Part shown: positions 1 through 8,652 of the stretch, piece after piece
Numbering within the stretch: position 1 is the first letter of the stretch
Layout: each line of letters opens with the position of its first letter
Assembly: GCA_030622135.1 (NCBI GenBank)
Contig: JAUXGL010000012.1
Span: 1 to 41,752, forward strand
Reading direction: 5' to 3'
DNA: 41,752 nucleotides
Source: Deltaproteobacteria bacterium
GTDB lineage: Bacteria; Myxococcota; B64-G9
The notes under the pieces: model-generated
What the model was told of the DNA's origin: nothing
Database searches by the model: none
What the model saw: the letters and a program-made list of their open reading frames with translations, nothing else
Position numbers and translations under genes: made by a program

Positions 1-68
1 CTGTGTCCAGCAAAATCTGCCCGCTCTGATACATCACCGTCCAAGAGTCTTTCAGCCTTGGCGAGCAT
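1..68 (-). CDS. partial CDS leaving the left edge, N-terminus MLAKAERLLDGDVSERADFAGH..., unknown
   Basis: ATG on minus strand at 68 preceded by GGAGGAAGG-type Shine-Dalgarno; open to the window edge. Confidence 0.3.
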   Translation of the reverse strand, partial: MLAKAERLLDGDVSERADFAGH

Positions 69-259
69 TGTTCCTTCCTCCACTCGAAAATCGGCTACGG
101 GTTTACCGAATGTTTACTTGAGATCCTGGTTAACCCGTTGACTGCGCAAGGGAATCACTGGTGCTCGGTGTCATCCTCAAGAAACGAGGACTGCTTCGCT
201 GCAGATACGGTGAGTGAAGGAAACTCTTACCGTCCGATGCCCCGGGCGTTCAAGGAAAA

Positions 260-400
260 GGAATGGGGTCTGGTCTGGTCACTTGACACTTGGGTGGGTT
301 GAGCGTATCCCTCGTCCATGCCCCGCACGGAAAGAGAAGGTGAAGGGTTGGATCGAGCGCTTTCTTGCATAGGACAAGTGACCAGACCCGACCCCATTTT
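260..400. repeat. inverted-repeat element (REPIN/MITE-like), copy A
   Basis: Arms GGAATGGGGTCTGGTCTGGTCACTTG (260-285) and CAAGTGACCAGACCCGACCCCATTTT (375-400), 23/26 complementary; core shared with 37731-37814 in opposite orientation. Confidence 0.75.
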
Positions 401-453
401 CTCCATTTTCTTGCAGATGCGCGTAAAGCTGGGCGCGGTCGTCTCGGGGCCGG

Positions 454-1806
454 CTACTCCTCCCGCTCAAGAATGATCATCTCGACGCGGCGGTTGGTGC
501 CGCGGCCCTTGTTGGTCTTGTTGGATGCGATGGGGTTGTCCTCGCCGAAGCCCTTGGCCGCTAGACGATTCTTGTCGGTGCCCTTGTTGACCAGGTAGTC
601 CACCACCGCCTGGGCCCGGCGCTGGCTCAGCCTCTGGTTATACTTGCTCGGGCCCTTCGAATCGGTGTGCCCTTCCACTTGGAGCTTCTTGATCTCGGAG
701 TACTGCACCAGGGTGGCGGCTACCTGGTCGAGGATGGCGTAGGACTTTTTCTTGATGATTGCCTTGCCGAACTCGAAGTGGATCTTCTCTCGCAGCTGAA
801 TGGCCTTTGAGCCTACCTTGACCTTCACGTGGGCTTTGCTGGGGCAGCCGTCGTGCTCGGGCTTGCCGGGTTCGTCCGGGCACTTGTCGATGTGGTCGTA
901 GACCCCGTCGGCGTCGCGGTCCGGACAGCCTTCGGTCTCCTTGGGCCCGGGTACCTTGGGGCAGCGGTCGAGCTTGTCGGGCAGCCCGTCATTGTCTGTG
1001 TCCGGTTCGATGGGGCAGCCCCGGTTGGATGCCGGTCCGGGCTCTTCGGGACAGTTGTCGTCGCGGTCGATGATGCCGTCTCCATCGGTGTCCGGCTCCG
1101 GGCAGCCGTCCTGGGCTTCGGAACCCCAGGTGTCGGGGCATTTGTCCAGCTTGTCTTCCACACCGTCCTGGTCGCGGTCCTTGGAAGGCTTGACGATTCT
1201 CACCTCGCCCAGGCCGAAGGTGTAGCGCACCACGGGAAAAACGGCGATGGAAACATCGCCGCGCAACGGGAGGATGGACACGTTCGTCTCGATGGCGAAG
1301 GAGAAGTGGCGCAGCTGGGGGTAGTACTCCAAACCTCCCCCGACGAGTATGGCCACGTCGTCCTTGCCGCCTACATCCATGTCTCCAATCCGCTTGGGCG
1401 AAGTGGCCAGGTATCCCACGCCGGCCTGGGCGTACGCGTAGAAACGCTGGGTGGCCAGCAGTGATAGGGACGCCCCGCCCCAGACCAGACGCCCCTGGAA
1501 ATCCGCCGTCACCTCGCTGCCGGAGCGGGCCTGGGAGGTTGCCGAATAGTGCTCGGTCAGGAAGCCGGCCTTGACACGGAATACCCAGGTCAAGTCGTAG
1601 CCGAGCTCGAGGCCGCCCAGGATGCCCAGACCGGGTGTGTCCACCGGGGGGTTGAAGTCGTAGGCTACCCCGGTCTGCAGGCCGATGGAGAATCCCTTTT
1701 CCACCTCTTCGTAGACCTGGATCTTGGGTGAGTCGGCCCGGACGGACCCCGCGAGTTGCAGAACCAGGAGTCCCACCAGCAAAGCACACGAAGAGCGAAC
1801 GACCAT
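454..1806 (-). CDS. OmpA-family outer membrane protein with beta-barrel N-terminus, thrombospondin type 3 repeats and C-terminal OmpA peptidoglycan-binding domain
   Basis: Signal peptide; repeated DxDxDGxxDxxDxCP motifs; C-terminal VEGHTDSKGPSKYNQRLSQRRAQAVVDYLV...NRRVEMIIL. Confidence 0.9.
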   Translation of the reverse strand: MVVRSSCALLVGLLVLQLAGSVRADSPKIQVYEEVEKGFSIGLQTGVAYDFNPPVDTPGLGILGGLELGYDLTWVFRVKAGFLTEHYSATSQARSGSEVTADFQGRLVWGGASLSLLATQRFYAYAQAGVGYLATSPKRIGDMDVGGKDDVAILVGGGLEYYPQLRHFSFAIETNVSILPLRGDVSIAVFPVVRYTFGLGEVRIVKPSKDRDQDGVEDKLDKCPDTWGSEAQDGCPEPDTDGDGIIDRDDNCPEEPGPASNRGCPIEPDTDNDGLPDKLDRCPKVPGPKETEGCPDRDADGVYDHIDKCPDEPGKPEHDGCPSKAHVKVKVGSKAIQLREKIHFEFGKAIIKKKSYAILDQVAATLVQYSEIKKLQVEGHTDSKGPSKYNQRLSQRRAQAVVDYLVNKGTDKNRLAAKGFGEDNPIASNKTNKGRGTNRRVEMIILEREE

Positions 1807-1904
1807 TTTGCCTTCCCCTAAACACGGACCAGCTCAATACAAGCCTACACTATCCTAGTTGTCGGCCGGGATCAACTTTACGGAAGCTTGCGCAATGGCC
1901 CAGG

Positions 1905-2255
1905 ATGTGGCAACTTTCTTCTGTGGCTTCCAAGACAAGCAAGGCTGGGCGAAAGCCGGGCAAGCGGAAGAAAACGCCTTCCCTGACCGAGCGCCTGGTC
2001 GGGCTGGAGCAATTGATGGACTTGTTGCTGCAGGCTTCGTTGCGCGGGCGCTTGCTGCCCTCCGAGCGGAGAGTGATCAAGTCCTACCTGGTTGCCAGGA
2101 AAAAGGTGGAAGCCAAAAAGACGGAGGAAAAGAAGGGGCCCCGTTGTCCGGTGTGCCGCTCTCCGTTGGTCAAAGCGGATGTCCGTCGCTGCCCGTGGTG
2201 CTCGGTGTTGCTGGATACGAAAAGTCTCAAAAGCAGCAGCAGGAAGAAGAAATAA
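1905..2255 (+). CDS. small zinc-ribbon protein
   Basis: MWQLSSVASKTS...GPRCPVCRSPLVKADVRRCPWCSVLLDTKSLKSSSRKKK; CxxC..CxxC pair; stop overlaps next start (TAATG). Confidence 0.7.
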   Translation: MWQLSSVASKTSKAGRKPGKRKKTPSLTERLVGLEQLMDLLLQASLRGRLLPSERRVIKSYLVARKKVEAKKTEEKKGPRCPVCRSPLVKADVRRCPWCSVLLDTKSLKSSSRKKK

Positions 2256-4234
2256 TGCAGCTGGAACTGCTGGAGAAGCTGGCGGAAGAGAACCTGGCCG
2301 AGGTCTTCCTGGCTCGCCTTACCTTGGGTGGGACGGCCAGGCTGATTACCGCCCGGCGTTTGCACTCGCGGGTTACGGAGGTGCCGGGTGTCGTCGACGC
2401 GTTGATCGACGCATCCGCCGCGATGAAGTCCGTCGAGCACGGAAACATCCTGCGCCACATGGGATTTGGGGAGGCCGGCGGCGGCCATTACTGGATTACC
2501 GAGAGAACGGATGGTTTCGACCTGGCCATGGCAATCAACCGCCTCGGCTCGCACGATGTGCATATCAATTCGGTTCGCAGCCTGCAAATCGGGCTGGATT
2601 TTCTCCATGGCCTTCAAGCGTTGCATCAGCAGGATCTTTTGCACGGAGGGCTGACCCCCCGGTATGTGTTGTTGGGCTACGATGGCGTGGTTCGCCTGGA
2701 CGGCATCGGTTTCGAAAGTACCCTGTTGGGGATCGGGGATTTGCAGAAGCAATCCCGCCGCCTACGTTCCGACTACCTGGCCCCGGAGGTCGTGCAAGGG
2801 CGCAATCCGGTTCCCCAGTCGGATATCTTTTCGTCGGCCGCAATCATGTATACCCTGCTGACCGGTAGCCCTCCCCTGGATAAAGAAAGCTCCGGTGCCG
2901 GCATGCCGGAGAGGCATTCCCCCATCGAGTTGCCCTCCAAGCGGGATCGCACCCTCCCGTTTTCCTGCGACGCCATCTTCATCAAGGCACTCAGTGCCAC
3001 CCCTCGCCAGCGGCACGATTCGATCGACTCGTTCACCGCCGCGATCAAGCGGCTACGCGCGGCCATGCAGAAGGGCCCCGACGAGGGGCGGGCCGGAGTC
3101 AAGAACTTCGTGGAAAACCTTTATCCCAACGAGGCCATGGTTTGGGGGAAACCGGGCTCCATCGATAAGCCGGCCATGGGCGCGGGCATCTGGTTGAACA
3201 TGCCGCCGAGGGAGGCCAGGGGGGCGACTCCTTCCCCGGCTCCGGTGGTTCCAGAACCTGAGATTCGGGAGCCTTCGGTCCCCGAATCTCAGGCAGCGGA
3301 AGTGCGGGAGCCCGCGACGCGGGAAAAGGCTGACGAAGAGGGCCTGGCCCGGGTGGCTGCCTGGGAAATGGCGTTTGGCACTACGGGCAAGCCGGCGGAT
3401 AAGAAGCAGCAGCCCCCACCGCTTCCCGCGCAGCCTCCGCCGGTGCCGGCGGAGAAGAAGGAGGCCTCGGGTCCCACCTCGGTGGTGGTGGATTGGATGG
3501 GACTGGGGGAGGAGCAGGAGCCCGAGGATACCGAGGAGGTCCGATCCGAAAAGGAGCCCACCCAGGAGGAGCCGGTTACCTCCGAACCGCTTTCTGCCCC
3601 CCCGGTGTCTACGGTTGCGCTGGCGCCGGAAGTGGAAGATCCCACGCCCGTCCCCACGAACGAGATCCCCAGCCTGGTGGAGCCGGAAGAGGAAGAAAAA
3701 ACCGTCGAGGAGATCTCCGCACCAGCCGGCACGATTCAGATGCATCAATCGGCGGAGCCGGGGACACCCACGGATGTGACGGTGCCTGGGAGGAAACCTC
3801 CCCAGAAGATCATGGTGATTCTGTTGGCGGTCGTCGTGGTTGCGGTTCTGGTGGTTGCGTTCTGGCCGAAAGATTGTGGCGAAGCCCAGGATGACGGGGC
3901 GGGGACCTCTTTAGTCGCTTTTTTGTCGGTTCACACCGACCAGCCCGCCCGGGTAACCCTGGACGGGGAATTGCTCGAAGGCGGCACTCCGGTCAGGGAC
4001 AAGGTGCTGCGGGTGGGGGAGCACCGGGTGGTAGTGGATTCCCTGGACGGCACCCGGCTGATGGACGAGGCGATCATGCTGGTGGCCGGGGAACACAAGG
4101 ACATCCGGGTGGTGATTGCCACCGCGCCGGGAGCGGTGGCACCGCCCACCGAAGTCAAAACCGAGAAGCCCACCGGCAAGAAGGTTCGGAAGAAGAAACG
4201 CGTTCGCCGGAAGCGTAGAAGAACCCGTAAATGA
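2255..4234 (+). CDS. protein kinase-fold protein, predicted pseudokinase, with C-terminal TM segment and PEGA-like tail
   Basis: Kinase-like order (HGGLTPRYVLL, YLAPEVV, SDIFSSAAIMYTLLTG) with catalytic residues replaced; TM KIMVILLAVVVVAVLVVAFW; start ATG 2255 overlaps upstream stop. Confidence 0.85.
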   Translation: MQLELLEKLAEENLAEVFLARLTLGGTARLITARRLHSRVTEVPGVVDALIDASAAMKSVEHGNILRHMGFGEAGGGHYWITERTDGFDLAMAINRLGSHDVHINSVRSLQIGLDFLHGLQALHQQDLLHGGLTPRYVLLGYDGVVRLDGIGFESTLLGIGDLQKQSRRLRSDYLAPEVVQGRNPVPQSDIFSSAAIMYTLLTGSPPLDKESSGAGMPERHSPIELPSKRDRTLPFSCDAIFIKALSATPRQRHDSIDSFTAAIKRLRAAMQKGPDEGRAGVKNFVENLYPNEAMVWGKPGSIDKPAMGAGIWLNMPPREARGATPSPAPVVPEPEIREPSVPESQAAEVREPATREKADEEGLARVAAWEMAFGTTGKPADKKQQPPPLPAQPPPVPAEKKEASGPTSVVVDWMGLGEEQEPEDTEEVRSEKEPTQEEPVTSEPLSAPPVSTVALAPEVEDPTPVPTNEIPSLVEPEEEEKTVEEISAPAGTIQMHQSAEPGTPTDVTVPGRKPPQKIMVILLAVVVVAVLVVAFWPKDCGEAQDDGAGTSLVAFLSVHTDQPARVTLDGELLEGGTPVRDKVLRVGEHRVVVDSLDGTRLMDEAIMLVAGEHKDIRVVIATAPGAVAPPTEVKTEKPTGKKVRKKKRVRRKRRRTRK

Positions 4235-4890
4235 TCCCGATGAGTGAAGTCGTCGAGCTGGTGGTGGTCGAGGATGATCCCAAGACCCTCAAGAGTCTCA
4301 TGCGGCTTCTGGGATCGTACCCGGAGTTTCGGGTGGTGGGCAGCGCCCTCTCCGGCGAGAGCGCTCTAAAAACCATAGACGCGGTGACCCCCCATCTGGT
4401 TCTTCTCGATCTGGAACTGGGCGACATCGACGGCATCGAGGTTACCCGCAAGGTGAAGGCTGTTCATCCGGAAATCGAAGTTCTGATTCTCACCTCGTTC
4501 GACGATGAGGTGAAAGTTTATATGGCCATGCAGGCGGGGGCCGGCGGGTACCTGGTGAAAAGGGTGGTGCCGGAGAAGATCCGTGACGGAATTTTGGAGG
4601 TGCTGGGCGGGGGAACGGTGATCGAGCCCCGTATCGCCAGGCGTTTCTGGAACTATTTCCAGAGCGTTCAGGGCTCCGCAGAAAACCAGGAATCCATCCT
4701 CGAGCCCATCGAGGCCGATATCCTGCAGATGATCGCCCGGGGCCTGACCAACCAGGAAACCGGCAGGGTCCTCAATCTTGAGCGCCGCACCGTTCGCACT
4801 CACCTCTCGCACATCTACCGCAAGCTGGGCAGCTCCAGCCGCTCCGGGGCGGTGGTCAGCGCTTTGCGAAAAGGCTTGATCAACCTGTAG
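4231..4890 (+). CDS. response regulator, NarL/FixJ (LuxR-type HTH) family
   Basis: REC domain VVVEDDPKTLKSLMRLL...LVLLDLELGDIDGIEV...LTSFDD...LVKR; HTH GLTNQETGRVLNLERRTVRTHLSHIYRKLG; ATGA overlap with upstream gene. Confidence 0.93.
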   Translation: MIPMSEVVELVVVEDDPKTLKSLMRLLGSYPEFRVVGSALSGESALKTIDAVTPHLVLLDLELGDIDGIEVTRKVKAVHPEIEVLILTSFDDEVKVYMAMQAGAGGYLVKRVVPEKIRDGILEVLGGGTVIEPRIARRFWNYFQSVQGSAENQESILEPIEADILQMIARGLTNQETGRVLNLERRTVRTHLSHIYRKLGSSSRSGAVVSALRKGLINL

Positions 4891-4978
4891 GGTTACTTGC
4901 GCCGTAACCGTTTTGGGCAGCTTGGAGGTATCGCGCCTCGATTTGTAGTGAATGGTTTACCTTGGCGCGGTTGCCGGG

Positions 4979-5007
4979 TTGACGAATGCGGATGCTATGA
5001 ATACACT
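4979..5007 (+). promoter_or_regulatory. sigma70-type promoter TTGACG-N17-TACACT
   Basis: TTGACG 4979-4984, TACACT 5002-5007, 39 nt before the ATG at 5046. Confidence 0.55.
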
Positions 5008-5045
5008 TGATCGCAAACATCAAACCCGATAGGGAGGTTTCGCCC

Positions 5046-5198
5046 ATGCGACGCTTGTTTACAATCCTGCTGGTCCTGTTGGCCGCCGTGTCTCTGGTTT
5101 CTTCGGCCGGGTGCAAAAAGAGAACCGTCAAGGATACGGCCGAAGAGGATAATCCCACCCCGGGACCTGGCGATCCCCCTCTTCCCGGTCTCCGCTGA
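5046..5198 (+). CDS. small predicted lipoprotein (50 aa)
   Basis: MRRLFTILLVLLAAVSLVSSAGCKKRTVKD...; lipobox SAGC; AGGGAGG Shine-Dalgarno. Confidence 0.65.
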   Translation: MRRLFTILLVLLAAVSLVSSAGCKKRTVKDTAEEDNPTPGPGDPPLPGLR

Positions 5199-5217
5199 TC
5201 CCGATTTTTTAGAGGAA

Positions 5218-5361
5218 CCCCAATCTCCCATTGGTGCCCCTACGTTTCGACATAACATATTGACTTCCCAAAGGAACTCAATATACGCGGTGCCACTGTA
5301 CTAGTGAGATAATTTACTCGTGGTCCTCTCGTAAGTGTCCCTTTTTACGCGGGAGATTGGG
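5218..5361. repeat. inverted-repeat element, second family, with nested hairpin
   Basis: CCCAATCTCCC 5219-5229 / GGGAGATTGGG 5351-5361; nested stem ATATTGAcTTCC-CAAA-GGAAcTCAATAT 5257-5284. Confidence 0.55.
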
Positions 5362-5429
5362 ATCGACCGGAAATGGGGTGGGAGATCCTGGAGGAAATGC
5401 CGTGCTCGCCTGGGGATACTGGGTGAATC

Positions 5430-6749
5430 TCAGGAGTCCAGTTCGAAGAATTTCAAGATCGAAGGGGCGATATCGAGAACTGACCGGTTTTTCACTCGCT
5501 GTCCGGGTTGCGAGTAGATGAAGATTCCTTCCTCGGTGTGGTTGGCGTCGTCCGGGCCGGTGTCGTTGCCGCGGAAGTGGATCTTTCCGGTGCCCAGCTG
5601 GCCGATGGAGCGCCAGGCCAGATCGCCGAAGTAGACCATCAGGTCCGGGGGAATGCCGTTGAGCTCGCGGTAGGCTTCTTCCGGGAAAATCACCCGGGTG
5701 CCTAAGGGTTTTCCATTTTCGTCGGCGGTCTTTTCGAGGCGGGAGGCCAGGCCGGAGCGGTAGCCTTCTGCCTCGTTCGGATCCAGCACTCCCTGGGGTT
5801 CTCTTCCTTTGATGTTGAGGAAGATCCTCCCGTGGTAGCCGCCCTCGCCCCAGGCACGGGTTCTCGGCCAGTCGATTTCGTTCGTGTTTTCGCGCAGAGC
5901 CAGGTCGCCCTGTTGTATCAGCCATTCGTTGATCAAAAAGCCTCCGTCCAGGGCCCGGGCGCCGTGGTCCGAGACCACCAGGACCGCCGTGTCCGGGCCG
6001 GCTGCCTCGATCAGGTGCCCGACCTCCTGGTCGATATATTCGTAGTAGTCGGGGATGGCGGCTTCGAACGGGTTGCCCGGTTCGTAGAGGCGGTGGCCTT
6101 GGTCGAAGCAGCGCCAGAACCCGTGGTGTATGCGGTCGGTGCCCATCTCCACCATGATCATCAGATCCCAGTCGGGCTCTTTAGCCCAGTTGCGGGCCAC
6201 CCTGAAGCGCTTTTTGGTCATGGTGCGGATCTGTTTTAGCAGCCAGTTCTTGTCCTTGGTGCGGAAACCCTCCACGTCCAGCATGTATCCGTCGGCGATG
6301 GATTCGATCTGCCGTTTCAGCCCGGGCGGGTGGGTGTACTCCGAGCCGGTGCCCGGTGCCAGGAAGGACGACACCATGCGTCCCTGGATGGGCCAGGGGG
6401 GATAGGTTCCGGGCACGCCCAGGAGGTAGGAGGTAAGCCCCGCCTGGGTGAGGCGGTCCCAGACGCGCGGGGCCGAAACCATGCGTGAGTTGAAAAACCC
6501 CAGCTCGTCATAGCCGCGATTCCGGCGGCAGCGGAAGCCGTACACGCCCAGCTGCCCGGGATCGCGTCCGGTGAACATGGACACCCAGGCGGGAATGGTA
6601 CTGGGAGGGATTGTCGTTTTCAGACGTCCCCAGGAGCCTTGCCGGCGCAGGCGGGTCAGGGTAGGCAGGCGCTCCTCCAGCCGGTCGAACACCAGGGAGG
6701 GTTCGGCGGAGTCCAGCCCGATCACCAGGAGGCGTCTTTTTCTAGTCAT
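5430..6749 (-). CDS. type I phosphodiesterase/nucleotide pyrophosphatase family (alkaline phosphatase superfamily)
   Basis: MTRKRRLLVIGLDSAEPSLVF...TTIPPSTIPAWVSMFTGRDPGQLGVYGF; VVSDHGA motif. Confidence 0.9.
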   Translation of the reverse strand: MTRKRRLLVIGLDSAEPSLVFDRLEERLPTLTRLRRQGSWGRLKTTIPPSTIPAWVSMFTGRDPGQLGVYGFRCRRNRGYDELGFFNSRMVSAPRVWDRLTQAGLTSYLLGVPGTYPPWPIQGRMVSSFLAPGTGSEYTHPPGLKRQIESIADGYMLDVEGFRTKDKNWLLKQIRTMTKKRFRVARNWAKEPDWDLMIMVEMGTDRIHHGFWRCFDQGHRLYEPGNPFEAAIPDYYEYIDQEVGHLIEAAGPDTAVLVVSDHGARALDGGFLINEWLIQQGDLALRENTNEIDWPRTRAWGEGGYHGRIFLNIKGREPQGVLDPNEAEGYRSGLASRLEKTADENGKPLGTRVIFPEEAYRELNGIPPDLMVYFGDLAWRSIGQLGTGKIHFRGNDTGPDDANHTEEGIFIYSQPGQRVKNRSVLDIAPSILKFFELDS

Positions 6750-6793
6750 GCGGTGCGAATTAGCGCATATGTCGCCTAACCGCAAGCGATCCA

Positions 6794-6822
6794 TTGACAC
6801 TTTCTCAGCGCCTCTTTACACT
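6794..6822 (+). promoter_or_regulatory. sigma70-type promoter TTGACA-N17-TACACT upstream of topoisomerase VI operon
   Basis: TTGACA 6794-6799, 17-nt spacer, TACACT 6817-6822. Confidence 0.65.
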
Positions 6823-6847
6823 GGCGCCGGATTGATTGGGAGTCGAG

Positions 6848-8632
6848 ATGGTGGTGCGAAAAGAAGAACGCGGGAAGGGGGGCAAGAAGAAGGCAACCGA
6901 TAGAAAGCCCGGGCGCAAGGGGAAGAAGAAAGACGATCAGCTGGGGCTTTTCGAAGGCAAGTCCAAGAAGAAGGAGTCCAAGCCCAATAAAGAGAAAGCC
7001 AAGCCCAAGGAAAAAGCTCCACCCGCGAAGCCGAAACCCGTCGTTAGGGCTGCGAAGAAACCACGGCGGCCACGGAGCATGGCCGAGAAGATGGCCTTGC
7101 AGCAGCGGGATATTTCCATCAGCGAGTTTTTCACCAAGAACCGGCACCTGCTCGGTTTCGACAATCCCCAGAAAGCGCTTTTGACCACGGTGAAGGAGGC
7201 GGTGGACAACTCGCTGGATGCCTGCGAGGAAGCCCATATCCTGCCCGAGTTGGACATCCGCATCACCGACTTGAAAGACAACCGCTTCAAAGTCAGCATT
7301 ACCGACAACGGGCCCGGCATCATTCACTCGCAGGTCAAGAAGATCTTCGGCAAGCTGCTGTACGGCTCCAAGTTCCACACCCTGAAGCAGTCCCGCGGGC
7401 AGCAGGGCATCGGCATCTCGGCGGCCGGGATGTACAGTCAGCTGACTACCGGAAAACCGGTGGTGGTTACCTCACGCACCCAGGAGGACCGGCCCGCTCA
7501 CCGGCTGGAGATCAAGATCGACACGCGCCGGAACGAGCCGGAGGTGCTGGAAGATGTCCAGGGGGTGGAGTGGAGGGAGCCGCACGTCACCGGTACCAAG
7601 GTGGAGATGGAGATCGAGGGGCTCTACCGCGGCGGGAAACGATCGGTGGACCAGTACATCGAGCAGACCTCCATCGCCAACCCGCACACCAAGATTGTCT
7701 ACCACAATCCCAAGGGCGATCGTCTGGAGTTCCCGCGGCTGAGCGAGGAGTTGCCGCGCGAGCCCGTGGAGATCAAGCCGCATCCCCACGGCGTTGAGCT
7801 GGGCATGCTCATGACCATGTTGAAGACCACTAGGGGCCGCAACCTCAGGGGGGCGCTGATGCGGGACTTCTCTCGGGTGAGCGAGCGGGTGGCCCTGGCC
7901 ATCTGCGCGGCGGCCAAGCTGCCGCCCAGCAGTCGGCCCAAACGCCTGGCGCCCGAGCAGGTGGAGGCCCTCCACAAGGCCATGGGCCAGGCCAAGATCC
8001 TGAATCCGCCCACCAACTGCGTGGCGCCCATCGGCGAGGAGCTGATCTACGCCGGGCTGAAGCAGGGCGTGGAAGCCGACTTCTTCACCTCGGTGACCCG
8101 CAGCCCGTCGGTCTACCGCGGCAATCCGTTCCAGATCGAGGTAGGGCTCGCCTGGGGCGGCAGCCTGCCGGCGGAGGCCCTTTGCACCCTGTATCGATTC
8201 GCCAACCGGGTTCCCCTGCAATACCAGCAGTCGGACTGCGCCATCACCAAGGCGGTGATCGAAACCGACTGGCGCAACTACAAGGTTTCCCAGTCACGTG
8301 GCGCCCTGCCTAGCGGGCCCCTGGTGATCCTGGTGCACATGGCCTCGGTATGGGTGCCGTTCACCTCCGAGAGCAAGGAAGCCGTGGCCCGCTACCCTGA
8401 TATCCTCAAGGAGATTCGCCTGGCGCTGCAACTGGCCGGCCGGCGCCTGAGCCATCATCTCAGTGCGCGCCGGCGCGAGGCCGAGGAGGGCCGTAAGCAC
8501 AGCTACATCGAGACCTACATCCCGCACATCGGCATCGCCTTGCAGGATATCCTGGGGCTGAACCAGGATCAGAAGGAGCTGGTGGAGCAGAAGCTTGACA
8601 ACACGCTTCGGCGCAGCCGGAAGTTCAAGTAA
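6848..8632 (+). CDS. top6B: DNA topoisomerase VI subunit B (start 6848 ATG, or TTG 6836)
   Basis: GHKL ATPase motifs EAVDNSLDACEEA, DNGPGI, GQQGIGISAAGMYSQ; lysine-rich N-terminal extension; directly upstream of subunit A. Confidence 0.95.
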   Translation: MVVRKEERGKGGKKKATDRKPGRKGKKKDDQLGLFEGKSKKKESKPNKEKAKPKEKAPPAKPKPVVRAAKKPRRPRSMAEKMALQQRDISISEFFTKNRHLLGFDNPQKALLTTVKEAVDNSLDACEEAHILPELDIRITDLKDNRFKVSITDNGPGIIHSQVKKIFGKLLYGSKFHTLKQSRGQQGIGISAAGMYSQLTTGKPVVVTSRTQEDRPAHRLEIKIDTRRNEPEVLEDVQGVEWREPHVTGTKVEMEIEGLYRGGKRSVDQYIEQTSIANPHTKIVYHNPKGDRLEFPRLSEELPREPVEIKPHPHGVELGMLMTMLKTTRGRNLRGALMRDFSRVSERVALAICAAAKLPPSSRPKRLAPEQVEALHKAMGQAKILNPPTNCVAPIGEELIYAGLKQGVEADFFTSVTRSPSVYRGNPFQIEVGLAWGGSLPAEALCTLYRFANRVPLQYQQSDCAITKAVIETDWRNYKVSQSRGALPSGPLVILVHMASVWVPFTSESKEAVARYPDILKEIRLALQLAGRRLSHHLSARRREAEEGRKHSYIETYIPHIGIALQDILGLNQDQKELVEQKLDNTLRRSRKFK

Positions 8633-8652
8633 CTCAAAAAGGGAGAGGGTCG

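Noticed and set aside
3241-3760. Pro/Glu-rich repetitive stretch in the pseudokinase gene with many antisense ORFs
   Set aside because: Explained as a disordered linker between the kinase-like domain and the TM helix
5190-5212. GATCCCGATTTTTT after the small lipoprotein as a terminator
   Set aside because: T-tract present but no convincing preceding stem
7472-8221. 249-aa minus-strand ORF opposite topoisomerase VI subunit B
   Set aside because: Antisense shadow ORF with no motifs
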